Assembly: GCF_024346995.1 (NCBI RefSeq) | Contig: NZ_AP024888.1 | Location: 372,001 to 436,000, forward strand | From: Vibrio palustris | GTDB lineage: Bacteria; Pseudomonadota; Gammaproteobacteria; Enterobacterales; Vibrionaceae | DNA: 64,000 bases | Direction of reading: 5' to 3' | Part shown: positions 1 through 9,953 of the stretch, in pieces | Position numbering within the stretch: position 1 is the stretch's first letter | How the letters are laid out: each line of letters begins with the position of its first letter | Position numbers and translations under genes: made by a program | Notes under the pieces: model-generated | Seen by the model: only the letters and a program-made list of their open reading frames with translations | Told to the model about the DNA's origin: nothing | The model's database searches: none

Positions 1-2
1 AA

Positions 3-1838
3 ATTGAGCTGGTGGAACACTATGCCAAAGTGCAAGGGTTATGGCATGATGCCGATACCCCAGCAGCAACCTATTCAAGCAAGCTAGAGCTGAATCTATC
101 GTCTGTACAACCTGCACTAGCGGGCCCTAATTTACCGCAGCAACGTATAAACCTTGCGGATATGCATGCCAAATTTGGTGAAACCGTCGCGAAAATGGCG
201 AAAGATCGTAATGCTGAGAGTGAAGCAAAAGGGCGTTTTGATCAAGAAGGCGGCGAAAAAGGACAAGCCGATCAATTAGCCGCTGAGCCTAAAATAACCG
301 TCGATACTCAAACCGAAAACAGCAAAGCCCATCAGCCAGTCAACGAGGTTTTCTCCAACGTCAGCATTGATAATAAACAGCATAAATTGCGTGATGGCTC
401 AGTCGTTATTGCGGCGATCACCTCGTGTACCAATACGTCTAACCCAGCCGTAATGATCGGTGCCGGACTGGTTGCTAAAAAAGCGGCGGCCAAAGGCCTA
501 AAAGCCAAACCTTGGGTTAAAACATCACTCGCGCCCGGTTCTAAGGTTGTCACTGATTACCTAGAAAAAACCCACTTGATGGATGAGTTGGAAAAAACAG
601 GCTTTTATTTGGTCGGTTACGGTTGTACCACATGTATTGGTAACTCAGGGCCACTGCCAGACGCGATTGAAAAAGGGATTGAAGAAAACGACTTAGTGGC
701 CGCGGCGGTCTTGTCCGGTAACCGTAACTTTGAAGGTCGTATTCACTCACATGTTAAAGCCAGTTATTTGGCGTCACCACCGCTTGTTGTCGCCTATGCG
801 CTAGCAGGTACCGTGGATATTGATATGACGACTCATCCTATTGGCGAAGATCAAAACGGCAAGGATGTGTATCTCAAAGACATCTGGCCCACCTCGGATG
901 AGATCAATGAGCTGATCGCCAACAACATCGATGCCGATATGTTCCGTAAGAACTACGGCGAAGTGTTCAAAGGGAGTCAAGCATGGAATGATATTAGCTC
1001 AGCGGACAGTCAACTATATCCGTGGAGCGAAGAGTCAACCTATATCAAAAACCCGCCGTTCTTCAATGGTATGACGATAGAGCCAGAAGGGATTCCGGAT
1101 ATCGAAAATGCGCGTATCTTAGGCTTGTTTGGGGACTCTATCACCACCGATCATATCTCGCCTGCGGGTAACATTGCTCCTGATTCACCGGCCGGTCAAT
1201 ATTTACAAGAACGGGGCGTGAATAAAGTAGACTTTAATAGTTATGGTTCACGCCGTGGTAATGATGCCGTCATGACCCGTGGCACCTTTGCCAACATCCG
1301 TATCAAAAATACCATGATGGGGGGTAAAGAGGGTGGCTATACCTATTACTTCAAAGGCGACAATGCCACCCTACAAGATGGCGAAGAGATGCCAATCTAC
1401 GATGCCGCAATGAAATACAAAGCAGACAAACGTCCTCTTGTCGTGCTTGGCGGTGCTGAGTACGGCTCAGGCTCTAGTCGTGACTGGGCAGCGAAAGGGA
1501 CGAACTTGCTGGGTGTAAAAGCGGTGTTGACCAGCTCGTTTGAGCGTATTCACCGCTCCAACCTTGTTGGTATGGGGGTATTGCCGTTGACCTTTAAAGA
1601 CGATGAAAATGCTGCGACTTACCAGCTTGACGGCTCAGAAGTGCTTAGCATTACAGGCCTTGATAATGGTGAGAGTCAAACCGCCACCGTCACTGCCACG
1701 CGTGCTGATGGTTCGTCTGAAGTCTTTGATGTCAATGTTATGTTACAGACGCCAAAAGAGCGCGAGTACGTGCGTCATGGTGGCGTATTGCATTATGTGC
1801 TTCGTCAACTGGCCAGTGAGAATCAAGGCGCGGCATAA
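3..1838 (+). CDS. acnA: Aconitate hydratase AcnA, 3' part of the gene
   Basis: This is the C-terminal two thirds of an AcnA-type aconitase (citrate to isocitrate through cis-aconitate, TCA cycle, cytoplasm). The frame is open from base 3 without a start, so the gene begins outside the window. The three iron-sulfur cysteines are visible in SCTNTSNP (residues about 137-144 counted from GTG at 12) and YGCTTCIGN (about 204-212). The swivel domain follows, with FGDSITTDHISPAGN, NSYGSRRGNDAVMTRG and GGAEYGSGSSRDWAAKGT. A spacing typical of AcnA rather than AcnB supports the name. AcnD of the methylcitrate pathway belongs to the same family, but no prpF or prpC gene follows, so acnA is preferred. 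A strong terminator sits 25 bp after the stop. Confidence 0.93.
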   Translation: MELVEHYAKVQGLWHDADTPAATYSSKLELNLSSVQPALAGPNLPQQRINLADMHAKFGETVAKMAKDRNAESEAKGRFDQEGGEKGQADQLAAEPKITVDTQTENSKAHQPVNEVFSNVSIDNKQHKLRDGSVVIAAITSCTNTSNPAVMIGAGLVAKKAAAKGLKAKPWVKTSLAPGSKVVTDYLEKTHLMDELEKTGFYLVGYGCTTCIGNSGPLPDAIEKGIEENDLVAAAVLSGNRNFEGRIHSHVKASYLASPPLVVAYALAGTVDIDMTTHPIGEDQNGKDVYLKDIWPTSDEINELIANNIDADMFRKNYGEVFKGSQAWNDISSADSQLYPWSEESTYIKNPPFFNGMTIEPEGIPDIENARILGLFGDSITTDHISPAGNIAPDSPAGQYLQERGVNKVDFNSYGSRRGNDAVMTRGTFANIRIKNTMMGGKEGGYTYYFKGDNATLQDGEEMPIYDAAMKYKADKRPLVVLGGAEYGSGSSRDWAAKGTNLLGVKAVLTSSFERIHRSNLVGMGVLPLTFKDDENAATYQLDGSEVLSITGLDNGESQTATVTATRADGSSEVFDVNVMLQTPKEREYVRHGGVLHYVLRQLASENQGAA

Positions 1839-1863
1839 TCGCTTAATTCGTCTTAATATTCGC

Positions 1864-1903
1864 AAAGCCCAATCCCGATTAAAGTCGGGGTTGGGCTTTT
1901 TTT
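1864..1903 (+). terminator. Rho-independent terminator of acnA
   Basis: An inverted repeat AAGCCCAATCCCGA / TCGGGGTTGGGCTT with a short TTAAAG loop is followed by a run of seven T. It lies directly after the acnA stop. Confidence 0.9.
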
Positions 1904-2183
1904 ATGTGTTGATTATAGCCTTGTATCATGAATGGTACTGATAAAAATAAGCATAAATGGTGCACAACAAAGCGGAGTAATAATAGCGAGTACTATTATT
2001 AATTTTTGATGGGATGTATGGCACTCAATTAATTAGATAACTGATGTTTGAAAGCGAAAAATAGTTCGTTTCATCATGAAAGTTTCGTATTATATGGCGA
2101 AAACAATACGTGAGGATCCCTTAGATACCCACGCATTGTTGCCGTTTAAGTTTGAGCAACAGACTTATTTGATTTGTTGTCTG
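1904..2183. other. Intergenic, no gene seen
   Basis: AT-rich spacer between the acnA terminator and the convergent outer-membrane protein gene. I see no convincing coding frame, RNA gene or repeat. Confidence 0.6.
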
Positions 2184-2960
2184 TTAAAAGTATTTTACGA
2201 GGCCAATACGGACGTTATGTGACTGGAAATCTGAATCATAAGAGAAGGTATCAGTCGTTGTTACTCCTGTTTGTCTAGTCAGTAAGCTTTCTCTATTAGC
2301 AATGTTTGAATACTGAGAGTAAACGTAATCACCTTGTAGAATTAAGCCATTATCAAATTTGTGTTTGATGCCAATGTTAGCCGATACTCCAATTTCTGTT
2401 TTATCGTGATCCGAACTGGTTTTTGCGCCGGCGCCATCAATAAAGTCGAATTTATACGTAAATTGGCTAATGACGGGACCCACTCCTAATTGAACCATGG
2501 TACTGCCAAAACTATAGCCAATGGTCGGTCTGATGGCTAAAGAGTAGTGATTTTTTATCCTTGTATCCGTAGTGTTTTCTAATGAGCTAGGTGATTTGTA
2601 AAAAGTGGTGGTACTGGTTTTTTCATTGAACTCCATGAGAGTTAGGTCAGCCTCAATACCGTAAAGGAAATTATCATTTTGTTTTAGATAACCGAAGAGA
2701 AGGGATGCTGTCGGTGTTGAGCCAGATACGTCTTTTTGGAAGGTATGATTTAGCTTGTTTATATTTTGAGTTTGGAAGTAGCTACCATCAGTGACGGTCG
2801 TGTCAGGGTCAGCCTTTCCATAAAGTGTGCCGATTGTTATGCCGCCATATAGCCCAGCCCAGCTTGTATCTGAATCTGCTGCGCAAGCAATGGAACTTGT
2901 GGTTGCTGCTAATGAAAAAATAGCGCAATTTAATAATGTGTTTTTACTGAGTGAGTTCAT
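2184..2960 (-). CDS. Outer-membrane beta-barrel protein
   Basis: A 258-residue protein with a Sec signal peptide (hydrophobic residues about 8-24, likely cleavage after SIACA) and then an aromatic, glycine-rich beta pattern. WAGLYGGITIGTLYGK near the mature N-terminus resembles the first strand of Omp25/31-type or OmpW-like eight-strand porins. It ends in Phe (IGLVKYF), the usual recognition signal for outer-membrane assembly. Alternating strands such as LAIRPTIGYSFGSTMVQLGVG and VSANIGIKHKFDNGLILQGDYVYSQYS fit a small barrel. The start is supported by AAAGAGAA upstream of ATG. The function is unknown; possible roles are a surface antigen, adhesion or small-molecule passage. A tandem repeat lies about 40-75 bp upstream of the start. 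Confidence 0.8.
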   Translation of the reverse strand: MNSLSKNTLLNCAIFSLAATTSSIACAADSDTSWAGLYGGITIGTLYGKADPDTTVTDGSYFQTQNINKLNHTFQKDVSGSTPTASLLFGYLKQNDNFLYGIEADLTLMEFNEKTSTTTFYKSPSSLENTTDTRIKNHYSLAIRPTIGYSFGSTMVQLGVGPVISQFTYKFDFIDGAGAKTSSDHDKTEIGVSANIGIKHKFDNGLILQGDYVYSQYSNIANRESLLTRQTGVTTTDTFSYDSDFQSHNVRIGLVKYF

Positions 2961-2998
2961 GCTATTCTCTTTTGAAATTATTCAATAGTGTAAAAAAT

Positions 2999-3033
2999 AA
3001 GTATAGTTTAAAAACTAAGTATCGTTTAAAACT
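2999..3033. repeat. Tandem 17/18-bp repeat upstream of the outer-membrane protein gene
   Basis: AAGTATAGTTTAAAAACT (2999-3016) is followed at once by AAGTATCGTTTAAAACT (3017-3033). The copies differ by one substitution and one base of an A run. The position, 39-73 bp before the start codon, suggests a regulator-binding site or slipped duplication in the promoter. Confidence 0.7.
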
Positions 3034-3630
3034 ATGCCTACCTATTAATATTCCATTAACTATCATGGTCATGACCAATGTTATCCATTTTGGTCTTTCT
3101 GCTTTTTTAGAAAAATAAATCGCAGCGAATATTTTCGTCATCGAATCTAACACTCTTATATCACTGTTCACCGTGACTCAATGAACCAAAATTATTGCGG
3201 ATGAAATTTTATTCTGAACGTTTTTCGTCGCCGAATAGTGGCTGCAATACTCATGAATCGATGGAATAACTTTCGAAAATAAAAACGTAGACGACAGAAT
3301 TTAGTGGTGGATTGGCTTCTTTATTGATATTGAATGAGGTGTTTATTTATTCATTTTCTTTATTTTTAATAAAGAATTAATAGATTAATGTAATAGTGAT
3401 CTATTGCTATCGTCGGTGTTTTTTATTATGCGGTTCGTTTCTCTAACACCATCACGTTGTGAATCAATTAGGAAGACGCGCTCTGTCGTTTGCGATAAAA
3501 TAACGAAAATTTGTTTTTTATTAACATTTTCATCAGTTTATAGTAAAAGTAAAATGATAAGCATTGTGGTGTATCACGACTAATGTCGATCATGTTGGCA
3601 TAATAACTATCATGCGTTGAGGGAGAATAT
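3034..3630. other. AT-rich intergenic region, no gene seen
   Basis: About 600 bp separate the divergent outer-membrane protein and GST genes. Base composition is strongly AT-rich. Short open frames here lack ribosome binding sites and protein-like composition. It probably holds the promoters of both neighbours, but I cannot place them securely. Confidence 0.5.
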
Positions 3631-4230
3631 ATGGAAGTATCACTATATAGTGCAAAAGGGTCAAATAGCTCTGAAAGGGTTGAGTGGGTTCTCAATTTTA
3701 AGGGAATACATTACGATAGAATTGAGGTTAGGTCTGACGAACTAACGACAACATACCTAGATATCAATCCTTTTGGTTATGTTCCAGCCCTTCGTGTCGA
3801 TGGTTCGGTATTTTCTGAATCCATGGCCATTATTGAGTATTTAGAAGAACGTTTTCCTCATCCCGGCTTATTTGGCGATAACCTTAATGACAAAACCCAC
3901 ATCCGCAGAGTTTGTGAGTATGTAAACTCCAGCATTCACTCCCCCCAAAACCGAACCGTACTCAGATTCATGCGTCCAGAGTTAGATGAAACATCAAAGC
4001 GCGAGCTTCGAGGTGACTGGATTATGTCATGCTTAGCAAAGTTAAGTACATCGATCTGTTGTGAATCAGGGTTTGCAGTGGGTAGCAGCTTTAGTGTCGC
4101 CGATATATTTGTCGCTTCAATCTACAAAAAAGCGTTGCAACATGGCTGTGCGCGCAACGACTTTTACGATAATCATTTGCTGAATATCAGAGCCAATGAC
4201 CATGTCGCAGCTTCAGAACCATACGCCTAA
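3631..4230 (+). CDS. Glutathione S-transferase-like protein
   Basis: A 199-residue protein with an N-terminal thioredoxin-fold GST domain (residues 1-80) and a helical C-terminal domain. The N-terminal half matches the zeta/maleylacetoacetate-isomerase pattern: KGSNSSERVEWVLNFKG, then NPFGYVPAL with the cis-proline, then SESMAIIEYLEERFP, the glutathione gamma-glutamyl site. The C-terminal part keeps SVADIFVASIY, the N-capping-box region. The family conjugates or isomerises with glutathione in the cytoplasm; the substrate cannot be told. The ATG at 3631 follows GAGGGAGAATAT. It stands alone with no operon partner. At 199 residues it is slightly shorter than the usual 210-215. Confidence 0.8.
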   Translation: MEVSLYSAKGSNSSERVEWVLNFKGIHYDRIEVRSDELTTTYLDINPFGYVPALRVDGSVFSESMAIIEYLEERFPHPGLFGDNLNDKTHIRRVCEYVNSSIHSPQNRTVLRFMRPELDETSKRELRGDWIMSCLAKLSTSICCESGFAVGSSFSVADIFVASIYKKALQHGCARNDFYDNHLLNIRANDHVAASEPYA

Positions 4231-4346
4231 CACAAACGGGCATGGTGTTAATAGCTAATGTTCGTCATATTGTTATCGCAGATAATTCCGTCTTTGAGTG
4301 TGGTATTTAACATCATCATCCTGTTTCTTAACCAAGGAATGACTCA

Positions 4347-4565
4347 GTGAGAGAAGAGCTTAGAACAAAAATCGTTGAAGTCTGCGATCAGAAAATGGCT
4401 CACAAGGGGGAGAATGTTGGTGTGTCATTTTACGCATTTTTCAAAAATAAAAATGACCAACCAGAGATCTTGATGGAAGCAGCGAAGTGGTGGATTGAAA
4501 CCCATCAATTGGACCATTTTGAGAAAGCCCGAAAAATTAAAGCGATGGTACAGTCTGAGTGTTAA
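4347..4565 (+). CDS. Small conserved protein, DUF6500-like
   Basis: A 72-residue soluble protein with a good start (AACCAAGGAATGACTCA upstream of GTG). It is highly charged and has no signal peptide or membrane segment. The pattern MREELRTKIVEVCDQK, then GVSFYAFF and AAKWWIETHQLDHFEKA, resembles a small family I remember from Vibrio and relatives as DUF6500. That assignment is from memory and not checked. No function is known. It lies between the GST-like gene and the convergent uronate operon, with a hairpin just after its stop. Confidence 0.65.
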   Translation: MREELRTKIVEVCDQKMAHKGENVGVSFYAFFKNKNDQPEILMEAAKWWIETHQLDHFEKARKIKAMVQSEC

Positions 4566-4606
4566 TGGTTGGTGTGTTATGTAGCGGTGAGCCGATAATC
4601 GATGGA

Positions 4607-4632
4607 TTCCCCGAGCGGTAAAGCTCGGGGAA
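4607..4632. terminator. Hairpin between convergent genes (possible bidirectional terminator)
   Basis: TTCCCCGAGC / GCTCGGGGAA form a perfect 10-bp stem around a 6-base loop, 6 bp after the uxaC stop on the minus strand. There is no long T tract on either side, so termination efficiency is uncertain. Confidence 0.6.
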
Positions 4633-4637
4633 GTCAG

Positions 4638-6050
4638 TTAAGATGTGATATCGAAGTAGTGTTTAGCGTTGTGATAACAAATATTTTGTAGCATTGCACC
4701 AATATAATTGATGTCGTTCGGTAATTCGCCGGCTTCTATCCATTGCCCTAATAAATTAGCGAGTATCCGCCGAAAATACTCATGGCGCGTGTAAGATAAA
4801 AAGCTGCGCGAGTCGGTTAACATCCCCACAAATTGGCTCAGCAATCCTAACTGCGATAATTGCTCTAACTGGCGCTGCATGCCATCTTTTTGATCATTAA
4901 ACCACCATCCTGAGCCGAATTGAACTTTACCGGCGATACCGCCCCCCTGAAAATTACCGATCATCGTTGCGATGACTTCGTTATCTCTTGGGTTCAAGCA
5001 ATACACTATGGTTTTCGGTAGCTCGTTGGTTTTGTCCATGTCATCAAGTAAGTGTGCGAGCGGCGAAGCAATTAACTGATCACCAATCGAGTCAAAGCCA
5101 CTGTCGGGGCCAAGCTGCGCAAACATACGGGTATTATTATTGCGTATTGCGCCAATGTGCATCTGCATTACCCAGTGGCGTTTAGCGTATTGTTTGCCGA
5201 GCCAAACTTGTACCGCGGTGCTAAATTGGGCGATTTCTTGTTCACTCAATGGCTGATCATTACGGCGTTTTTCCATAATGGTATTCAAGGTCGCTTCGCT
5301 GGGGATCTTATGATAACGGACGATCTCAATGCCATGGTCGGCCGCCACGCAGCCGTGCTGGGCAAAGTGATCTAACCGTATTTCTAGTGCTTGTAGTAGC
5401 GTGGGAAAGTTATGGATGGCGATGTCTGTGGTGTGACTTAACTCGATGAGATAGTCGTTAAATCCCGGCTGTTCAACCTTAAACACTTTATCAGGTCGCC
5501 AACTGGGTTTGACCTCAATATTGAAATTAGCATCCGCGGCAATGGCGGCATGATGGGTTAACGAATCGATTGGATCGTCGGTGGTTCCCACCATTTTCAC
5601 GTTCATTTGCTGCATAATGCCACGGGCGGAAAACTCAGGCTGAGAGAGCTGGTCTTGAGTTTGATGCCATATTTTATCCGCGGAGTCTGGCGTCAGTATG
5701 GTATCGGTGATGCCAAATGGACGCTTGAGCTCCAGCGCTGTCCAATGGAAGAGTGGGTTGCCCATCGTGAGTGGCACCGTTTTCGCCCACGCATCGAACT
5801 TCTCCCGCTCAGATGCATGGCCGGTAATCAACTCTTCAGCAATGCCAGCGGTGCGCATGGCGCGCCATTTATAGTGATCGCCAGCAAGCCAAATCTGAGT
5901 CAGGTTATCAAATTGGCGATCATGATGAATATCGGCCGGAGATAAATGGCAGTGATAGTCATAGATCGGCTGATCGGCGGCAAAGTCATGAAAAAGGCGC
6001 TTGCCCGTTTCGTTATGTAACATAAAATCTTCAGTTAAAAAGGGAATCAT
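4638..6050 (-). CDS. uxaC: Glucuronate isomerase
   Basis: A 470-residue uronate isomerase, the full family length (E. coli UxaC about 470). It converts D-glucuronate to D-fructuronate (or galacturonate to tagaturonate) in the cytoplasm. The metal-binding amidohydrolase-like start is clear: [11 protein letters not shown] at residues 31-41 with the H-x-H pair, and later [29 protein letters not shown] near the C-terminus. It is the last gene of the minus-strand operon and its ATG overlaps the uxuB stop by 4 bp with GGAGG upstream, so translation is probably coupled. Because uxuB and uxuA are present and uxaB/uxaA are not, the glucuronate branch is the likely role. Confidence 0.95.
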   Translation of the reverse strand: MIPFLTEDFMLHNETGKRLFHDFAADQPIYDYHCHLSPADIHHDRQFDNLTQIWLAGDHYKWRAMRTAGIAEELITGHASEREKFDAWAKTVPLTMGNPLFHWTALELKRPFGITDTILTPDSADKIWHQTQDQLSQPEFSARGIMQQMNVKMVGTTDDPIDSLTHHAAIAADANFNIEVKPSWRPDKVFKVEQPGFNDYLIELSHTTDIAIHNFPTLLQALEIRLDHFAQHGCVAADHGIEIVRYHKIPSEATLNTIMEKRRNDQPLSEQEIAQFSTAVQVWLGKQYAKRHWVMQMHIGAIRNNNTRMFAQLGPDSGFDSIGDQLIASPLAHLLDDMDKTNELPKTIVYCLNPRDNEVIATMIGNFQGGGIAGKVQFGSGWWFNDQKDGMQRQLEQLSQLGLLSQFVGMLTDSRSFLSYTRHEYFRRILANLLGQWIEAGELPNDINYIGAMLQNICYHNAKHYFDITS

Positions 6051-7522
6051 AGAGCCTCCGCAAGCTGAGCAATGGTGTGTTTAGCGCCGTATTCGAGTAG
6101 ACATTGATAGGCTTGACTGACTGCCGCAATCACTTCTGGATTGTGCCCAATATCCTGCGGAAAGATAGCTTCCAGTGCGAGAATATAAGGGACAACCTCG
6201 ACGCCTGTACCGAACTGCTGATAGAGTTGATTGAGGCGGTCTTTTAAGGGATCGACGACTTCAATGGTGTCGCCGCGATCGTCGGTCGCGGTGGTATAAC
6301 GAATCCAAGCGGCAATGCCTGTCGCAAGTAGGCGGATGTCGTTCTTATTATCTAAGTGATAGCGCAGGCTATTGACCAAGCGATAGGCGATTTTCTGACT
6401 GCCATCCATGGCAATTTGCTCGGTACGATGATAAATACAGCGATTGCAGAATCGCTCAAGCAGTTGCTTGGCATACGCGTTGAGGTCGAGCTCTTTTGTC
6501 ACGTTTAGCGTCGGGGCCTGCACCGTCAGCATCAAGGTTTGTACACATCGGTAGATATCGGGGTTGTTCATACAATCGGCAATGTACTCATACCCCGCGA
6601 GGACACCAAGATAGGCGAGGAAAGAGTGACTGCCATTGAGCATACGCAGTTTCATGGCTTCATAAGCGGTGACATCGTCAACAAACTGAGCCCCAACGAG
6701 GTCCCAATCGGGGCGTCCTTGCACAAAGTTATCTTCAATGACCCATTGTTTAAACGATTCGCAAGCAATCGCACACGGGTCATAGACTCCGATCTCTTGT
6801 TCGACAAAATGTAAACTTTCTTGGGTAGCGGCGGGGACAATGCGGTCAACCATGGTGCAGGGAAAGCTAGCGTATTGCTCTATCCACTGCGCCAGTTCGG
6901 TATCGATGACGTTGGCGTACTGGAGAATGGCATTGCGTAACACGTGCCCGTTCCCTTGAATGTTATCGCAAGATAGAACGGTATAAGCCTCTCGGCCTAA
7001 TTGGCGGCGACGTGCGAGTCCTGCGACAATGTAGCCGATAGCCGACTCTGGGTCTTGAGGAGACTGTAAATCATGCGCAATCGCAGGGTTGGCGCGATCT
7101 AATTGCCCAGAAGCGGCATCAATGCAGTAGCCTTTTTCAGTAATGGTGAGAGAAACAATCCGCGTATCTACGCTGGCTAATTGTTCGATGATTGCCTGTG
7201 AGCCATCGCGTTTTTTACTGACTGACGCGACGATAGTGCCAACACACTCGGCGCTTTTTTGCTGATTATATTGTTCAAGCACGGTATACAAGCCGTCTTG
7301 GTTGGCAAGATCGCTAAACAACGGCTCACCACTGAATAACGACACTTCACAGATTCCCCATGCGCTTGGCGTTTGCGCAGCCAATAAGTGGGTGTATAAG
7401 GCTTGATGGGCGCGATGAAAGGCGCCGCAGCCAATATGTACAATATGAGGTTTCAGTGCGGAGCGATCATAACAAGGCGGCTGAACCAGTGAGTTCAGTG
7501 AGGTATTAGCAATCGTATTCAT
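6047..7522 (-). CDS. uxuB: Fructuronate reductase (mannitol dehydrogenase family)
   Basis: A 491-residue long-chain mannitol-dehydrogenase-family enzyme. The Rossmann NAD site is at residues 28-38 ([15 protein letters not shown]). The family signature region [16 protein letters not shown] lies near residue 290 and carries the catalytic Lys plus Asn and His. UxuB reduces D-fructuronate to D-mannonate with NADH. UxaB (tagaturonate reductase) is a close relative; uxuA in the divergent arm decides for UxuB. Start ATG at 7522 has GAGGTG upstream and overlaps the GH31 stop by 4 bp; its own stop overlaps uxaC. Length is normal. Confidence 0.9.
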   Translation of the reverse strand: MNTIANTSLNSLVQPPCYDRSALKPHIVHIGCGAFHRAHQALYTHLLAAQTPSAWGICEVSLFSGEPLFSDLANQDGLYTVLEQYNQQKSAECVGTIVASVSKKRDGSQAIIEQLASVDTRIVSLTITEKGYCIDAASGQLDRANPAIAHDLQSPQDPESAIGYIVAGLARRRQLGREAYTVLSCDNIQGNGHVLRNAILQYANVIDTELAQWIEQYASFPCTMVDRIVPAATQESLHFVEQEIGVYDPCAIACESFKQWVIEDNFVQGRPDWDLVGAQFVDDVTAYEAMKLRMLNGSHSFLAYLGVLAGYEYIADCMNNPDIYRCVQTLMLTVQAPTLNVTKELDLNAYAKQLLERFCNRCIYHRTEQIAMDGSQKIAYRLVNSLRYHLDNKNDIRLLATGIAAWIRYTTATDDRGDTIEVVDPLKDRLNQLYQQFGTGVEVVPYILALEAIFPQDIGHNPEVIAAVSQAYQCLLEYGAKHTIAQLAEAL

Positions 7523-9909
7523 AGATCACCTCGTAATGAGTAACGTAGCGATTGGCGGTGCTCGGTTTGCTGATTAACAACGAGGTAGCGTTGTTCCTGC
7601 TGGGCGAGCTGAATATCGATGAATGGATAACTTGGTTGATACGTCCCTTCAGCGTGCAGTGTTACTTCGATACGATCGGCGAATGAGTGCACCGTCACAT
7701 GCAACGTGCAGTGATGCCCATCGAGATAGCGTGTCGATTCGCCGTCATCATCAAAAAGTGTATCACTAAAGCTGTGTTGGCCTTTGGCTGGAAAAATCCA
7801 TAGCGTACGTTGATGATCGTCTTGCGTATTCATCACGCTCGTATCAGGATTCATTGCGAGGATGGAGCCTGCTTTAACCAATAGTGGTAGTTGTTCGAGT
7901 GGCGCTGGGCGCGTAATAGTTTGCCCGGCGCTAAACCACTGATGGGTATAAAAGTCATACCAACCTAAGTGATTGTTGGGAAGATAGACTTCTCGCTCGC
8001 GTTGACCTGGGTACACCACGGAGGCGACCAGTAAGTTTTCTCCTAAGAGAAAATCATCGCTTTCTTCTCGGGTACGCTCATCGTGTTCGTGATCGAGAAA
8101 GGTCGGGCGCAGCATTGGTTGATTGGCATGATGGGCTTTCCAAAGCAAGGTGTAGAGATACGGCATTAGTTGGTAGCGCTGCTGTATAGTGCTGCGAATA
8201 ATGTCGCTCACCTGCGGGTACATCCACGGCTCGTTGACTGTACCATCATCATTCCAAGAATGAATGGTAAAGCGCGGATGCATGATGCCGTTTTGCACCC
8301 AACGGACAAATAATTCAGGATCGGGTTTATCGCCTGAAAATCCACCCACATCGTGGCCGACGTTATATAAGCCTGACAAGCTCATCCCAATGCCCATTTT
8401 GATGTTGTAACGCAAGCTGTTCCAATTGGTACGGTTATCGCCACTCCATGTTTGTACGTAACGGTTCATGCCCGGACATCCAGAACGCGAAATTAAATAA
8501 GGCCGCAGATCAGGGGCGAAGGCGGTTTGCGCTTCATAAGAGGCTTTCATCATCAACAAGGGTTGCAGTGGGCGAATTAAGCGAATCGCAATCGGGTCGC
8601 CAAATCCATCGCAGCGTGCATCGCGATCCCAGATTTCGTATTCGTTGTTGTCATTCCATGTCGAATTAATGCCGTTTTGCAATAACTGGGTCGTGACGTT
8701 ATCTTTCCACCATTGAATGGTGTTGGGATTGGTAAAATCGAGATGCGAGCCTTCGTCATCCCAAAATACGGAGATTTCTGGTGTGTCGTATTGGGAGTCT
8801 TGAATAAATAATTGCTGCGCTTTGGCTTCTTGGTATAGCGGGTGGTTATGCAGCAAACACGGTTTTATGTTGGCCGCGAGTTTCATATTGTGAGTATGAA
8901 AGTAGGCCGACATCGCTTGCGGATCCGGAACTTTGCTGGTGTTCCAATGAAAGACATAGCGCTTGTCTTCGATAGATGTATATCCGGAAGACAATTGGAA
9001 GGAATCACAAGGCAGCTGGTGGTCATGGCACTGATCAACAAACCCCTCAAGCAGTTGTTGGGCATTGGGCTCATCGGTATAGCGCATTGTCGAACCGCTA
9101 TAACCTAGACTCCATTTCGGGCCAAATAACGTGCCGCCCGTCATTGCGGTGAAGGCTTGCGTCACTTCTAAGACGCTGGGCCCAAGCATGAAGTAGAAAT
9201 CCAAATCCCCATCTTCAGCGCGATAACTGCGATAAGGCGCATGATAGTTATCGAGCTCGTTACCTAGGTCAAACCAACATGAGGCTAGATTGTCATAAAA
9301 TAAGCCATAACTTACCCCAGATTCGGTGCGAGTGATATAAAACGGAATGTGTTTATACAGCGGATCAGTGGTTTGCGCGTTATAGCCCATCGCATCGAGA
9401 TTTCGCATTTCAAAGCGGCGGTTTTTCCGATTGAGATCGCCGGTTTTCTCTCCTAAGCCGTAGTAGTCATCACTGGGAGCACGCTGCATAAAGTGGGCAA
9501 CGTCGTCGCGCTGGGGAGAAAGCTGATAGGCGCCAGTTTTACGATCCTGAGCGATGGTTTGCCACTCGTTGCCGACTTTCGTCGCCCACTGCATTTGCAG
9601 TGGCTGCGTAATGGTCAGTTTGAGCTGATCGGTGGTGATTTCCAAGGCATCGCTATGTTGAGTCACTTGGTACTCAGGCAAGCTAAACCCATCGCAGGAC
9701 ATGCGATCGCGGCCTTGCCAAGCAATATCGGCTTGATGAGGAGCAATGGTCCAAGTTCGATTCAGGCGCAGCGATTGGTTTTTTTTGATGAGCACGCGAA
9801 AAATGTCGCGCTCTAGTATAAAGATATGCAGCGTGTGCTGATTATCGCAGCTTAGTATGACTTCATTCTCTTTATTACTGAGCCATTGCCATTGTTTTAA
9901 CGTTTTCAT
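7519..9909 (-). CDS. Glycoside hydrolase family 31 alpha-glycosidase
   Basis: A 796-residue GH31 enzyme with an N-terminal beta-sandwich, a TIM barrel (about residues 250-600) and C-terminal beta domains. The nucleophile motif WNDNNEYE and the acid/base region WSGDNRTNW are both visible, as is GHDVGGFSG. There is no signal peptide, so it acts on an imported sugar. Where classic alpha-glucosidases have an aspartate-rich DIDY-type loop, this protein has LSSGYTS, so a different glycone is likely. Its place between the TRAP genes and uxuB suggests release of a uronate or an alpha-linked uronoside; that is inference. The start at 9909 is chosen because AAAGGACAG sits 4 bp before ATG; a GTG ten codons upstream lacks a site. 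Confidence 0.88.
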   Translation of the reverse strand: MKTLKQWQWLSNKENEVILSCDNQHTLHIFILERDIFRVLIKKNQSLRLNRTWTIAPHQADIAWQGRDRMSCDGFSLPEYQVTQHSDALEITTDQLKLTITQPLQMQWATKVGNEWQTIAQDRKTGAYQLSPQRDDVAHFMQRAPSDDYYGLGEKTGDLNRKNRRFEMRNLDAMGYNAQTTDPLYKHIPFYITRTESGVSYGLFYDNLASCWFDLGNELDNYHAPYRSYRAEDGDLDFYFMLGPSVLEVTQAFTAMTGGTLFGPKWSLGYSGSTMRYTDEPNAQQLLEGFVDQCHDHQLPCDSFQLSSGYTSIEDKRYVFHWNTSKVPDPQAMSAYFHTHNMKLAANIKPCLLHNHPLYQEAKAQQLFIQDSQYDTPEISVFWDDEGSHLDFTNPNTIQWWKDNVTTQLLQNGINSTWNDNNEYEIWDRDARCDGFGDPIAIRLIRPLQPLLMMKASYEAQTAFAPDLRPYLISRSGCPGMNRYVQTWSGDNRTNWNSLRYNIKMGIGMSLSGLYNVGHDVGGFSGDKPDPELFVRWVQNGIMHPRFTIHSWNDDGTVNEPWMYPQVSDIIRSTIQQRYQLMPYLYTLLWKAHHANQPMLRPTFLDHEHDERTREESDDFLLGENLLVASVVYPGQREREVYLPNNHLGWYDFYTHQWFSAGQTITRPAPLEQLPLLVKAGSILAMNPDTSVMNTQDDHQRTLWIFPAKGQHSFSDTLFDDDGESTRYLDGHHCTLHVTVHSFADRIEVTLHAEGTYQPSYPFIDIQLAQQEQRYLVVNQQTEHRQSLRYSLRGDL

Positions 9910-9953
9910 AATCTGTCCTTTACTATCGCGGGTTATCACTAACCCTGTGCTCG

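Noticed and set aside
2962..3171. 69-codon frame just upstream of the outer-membrane protein gene
   Set aside because: It lies in the promoter region with the tandem repeat, has no ribosome binding site and no family resemblance.
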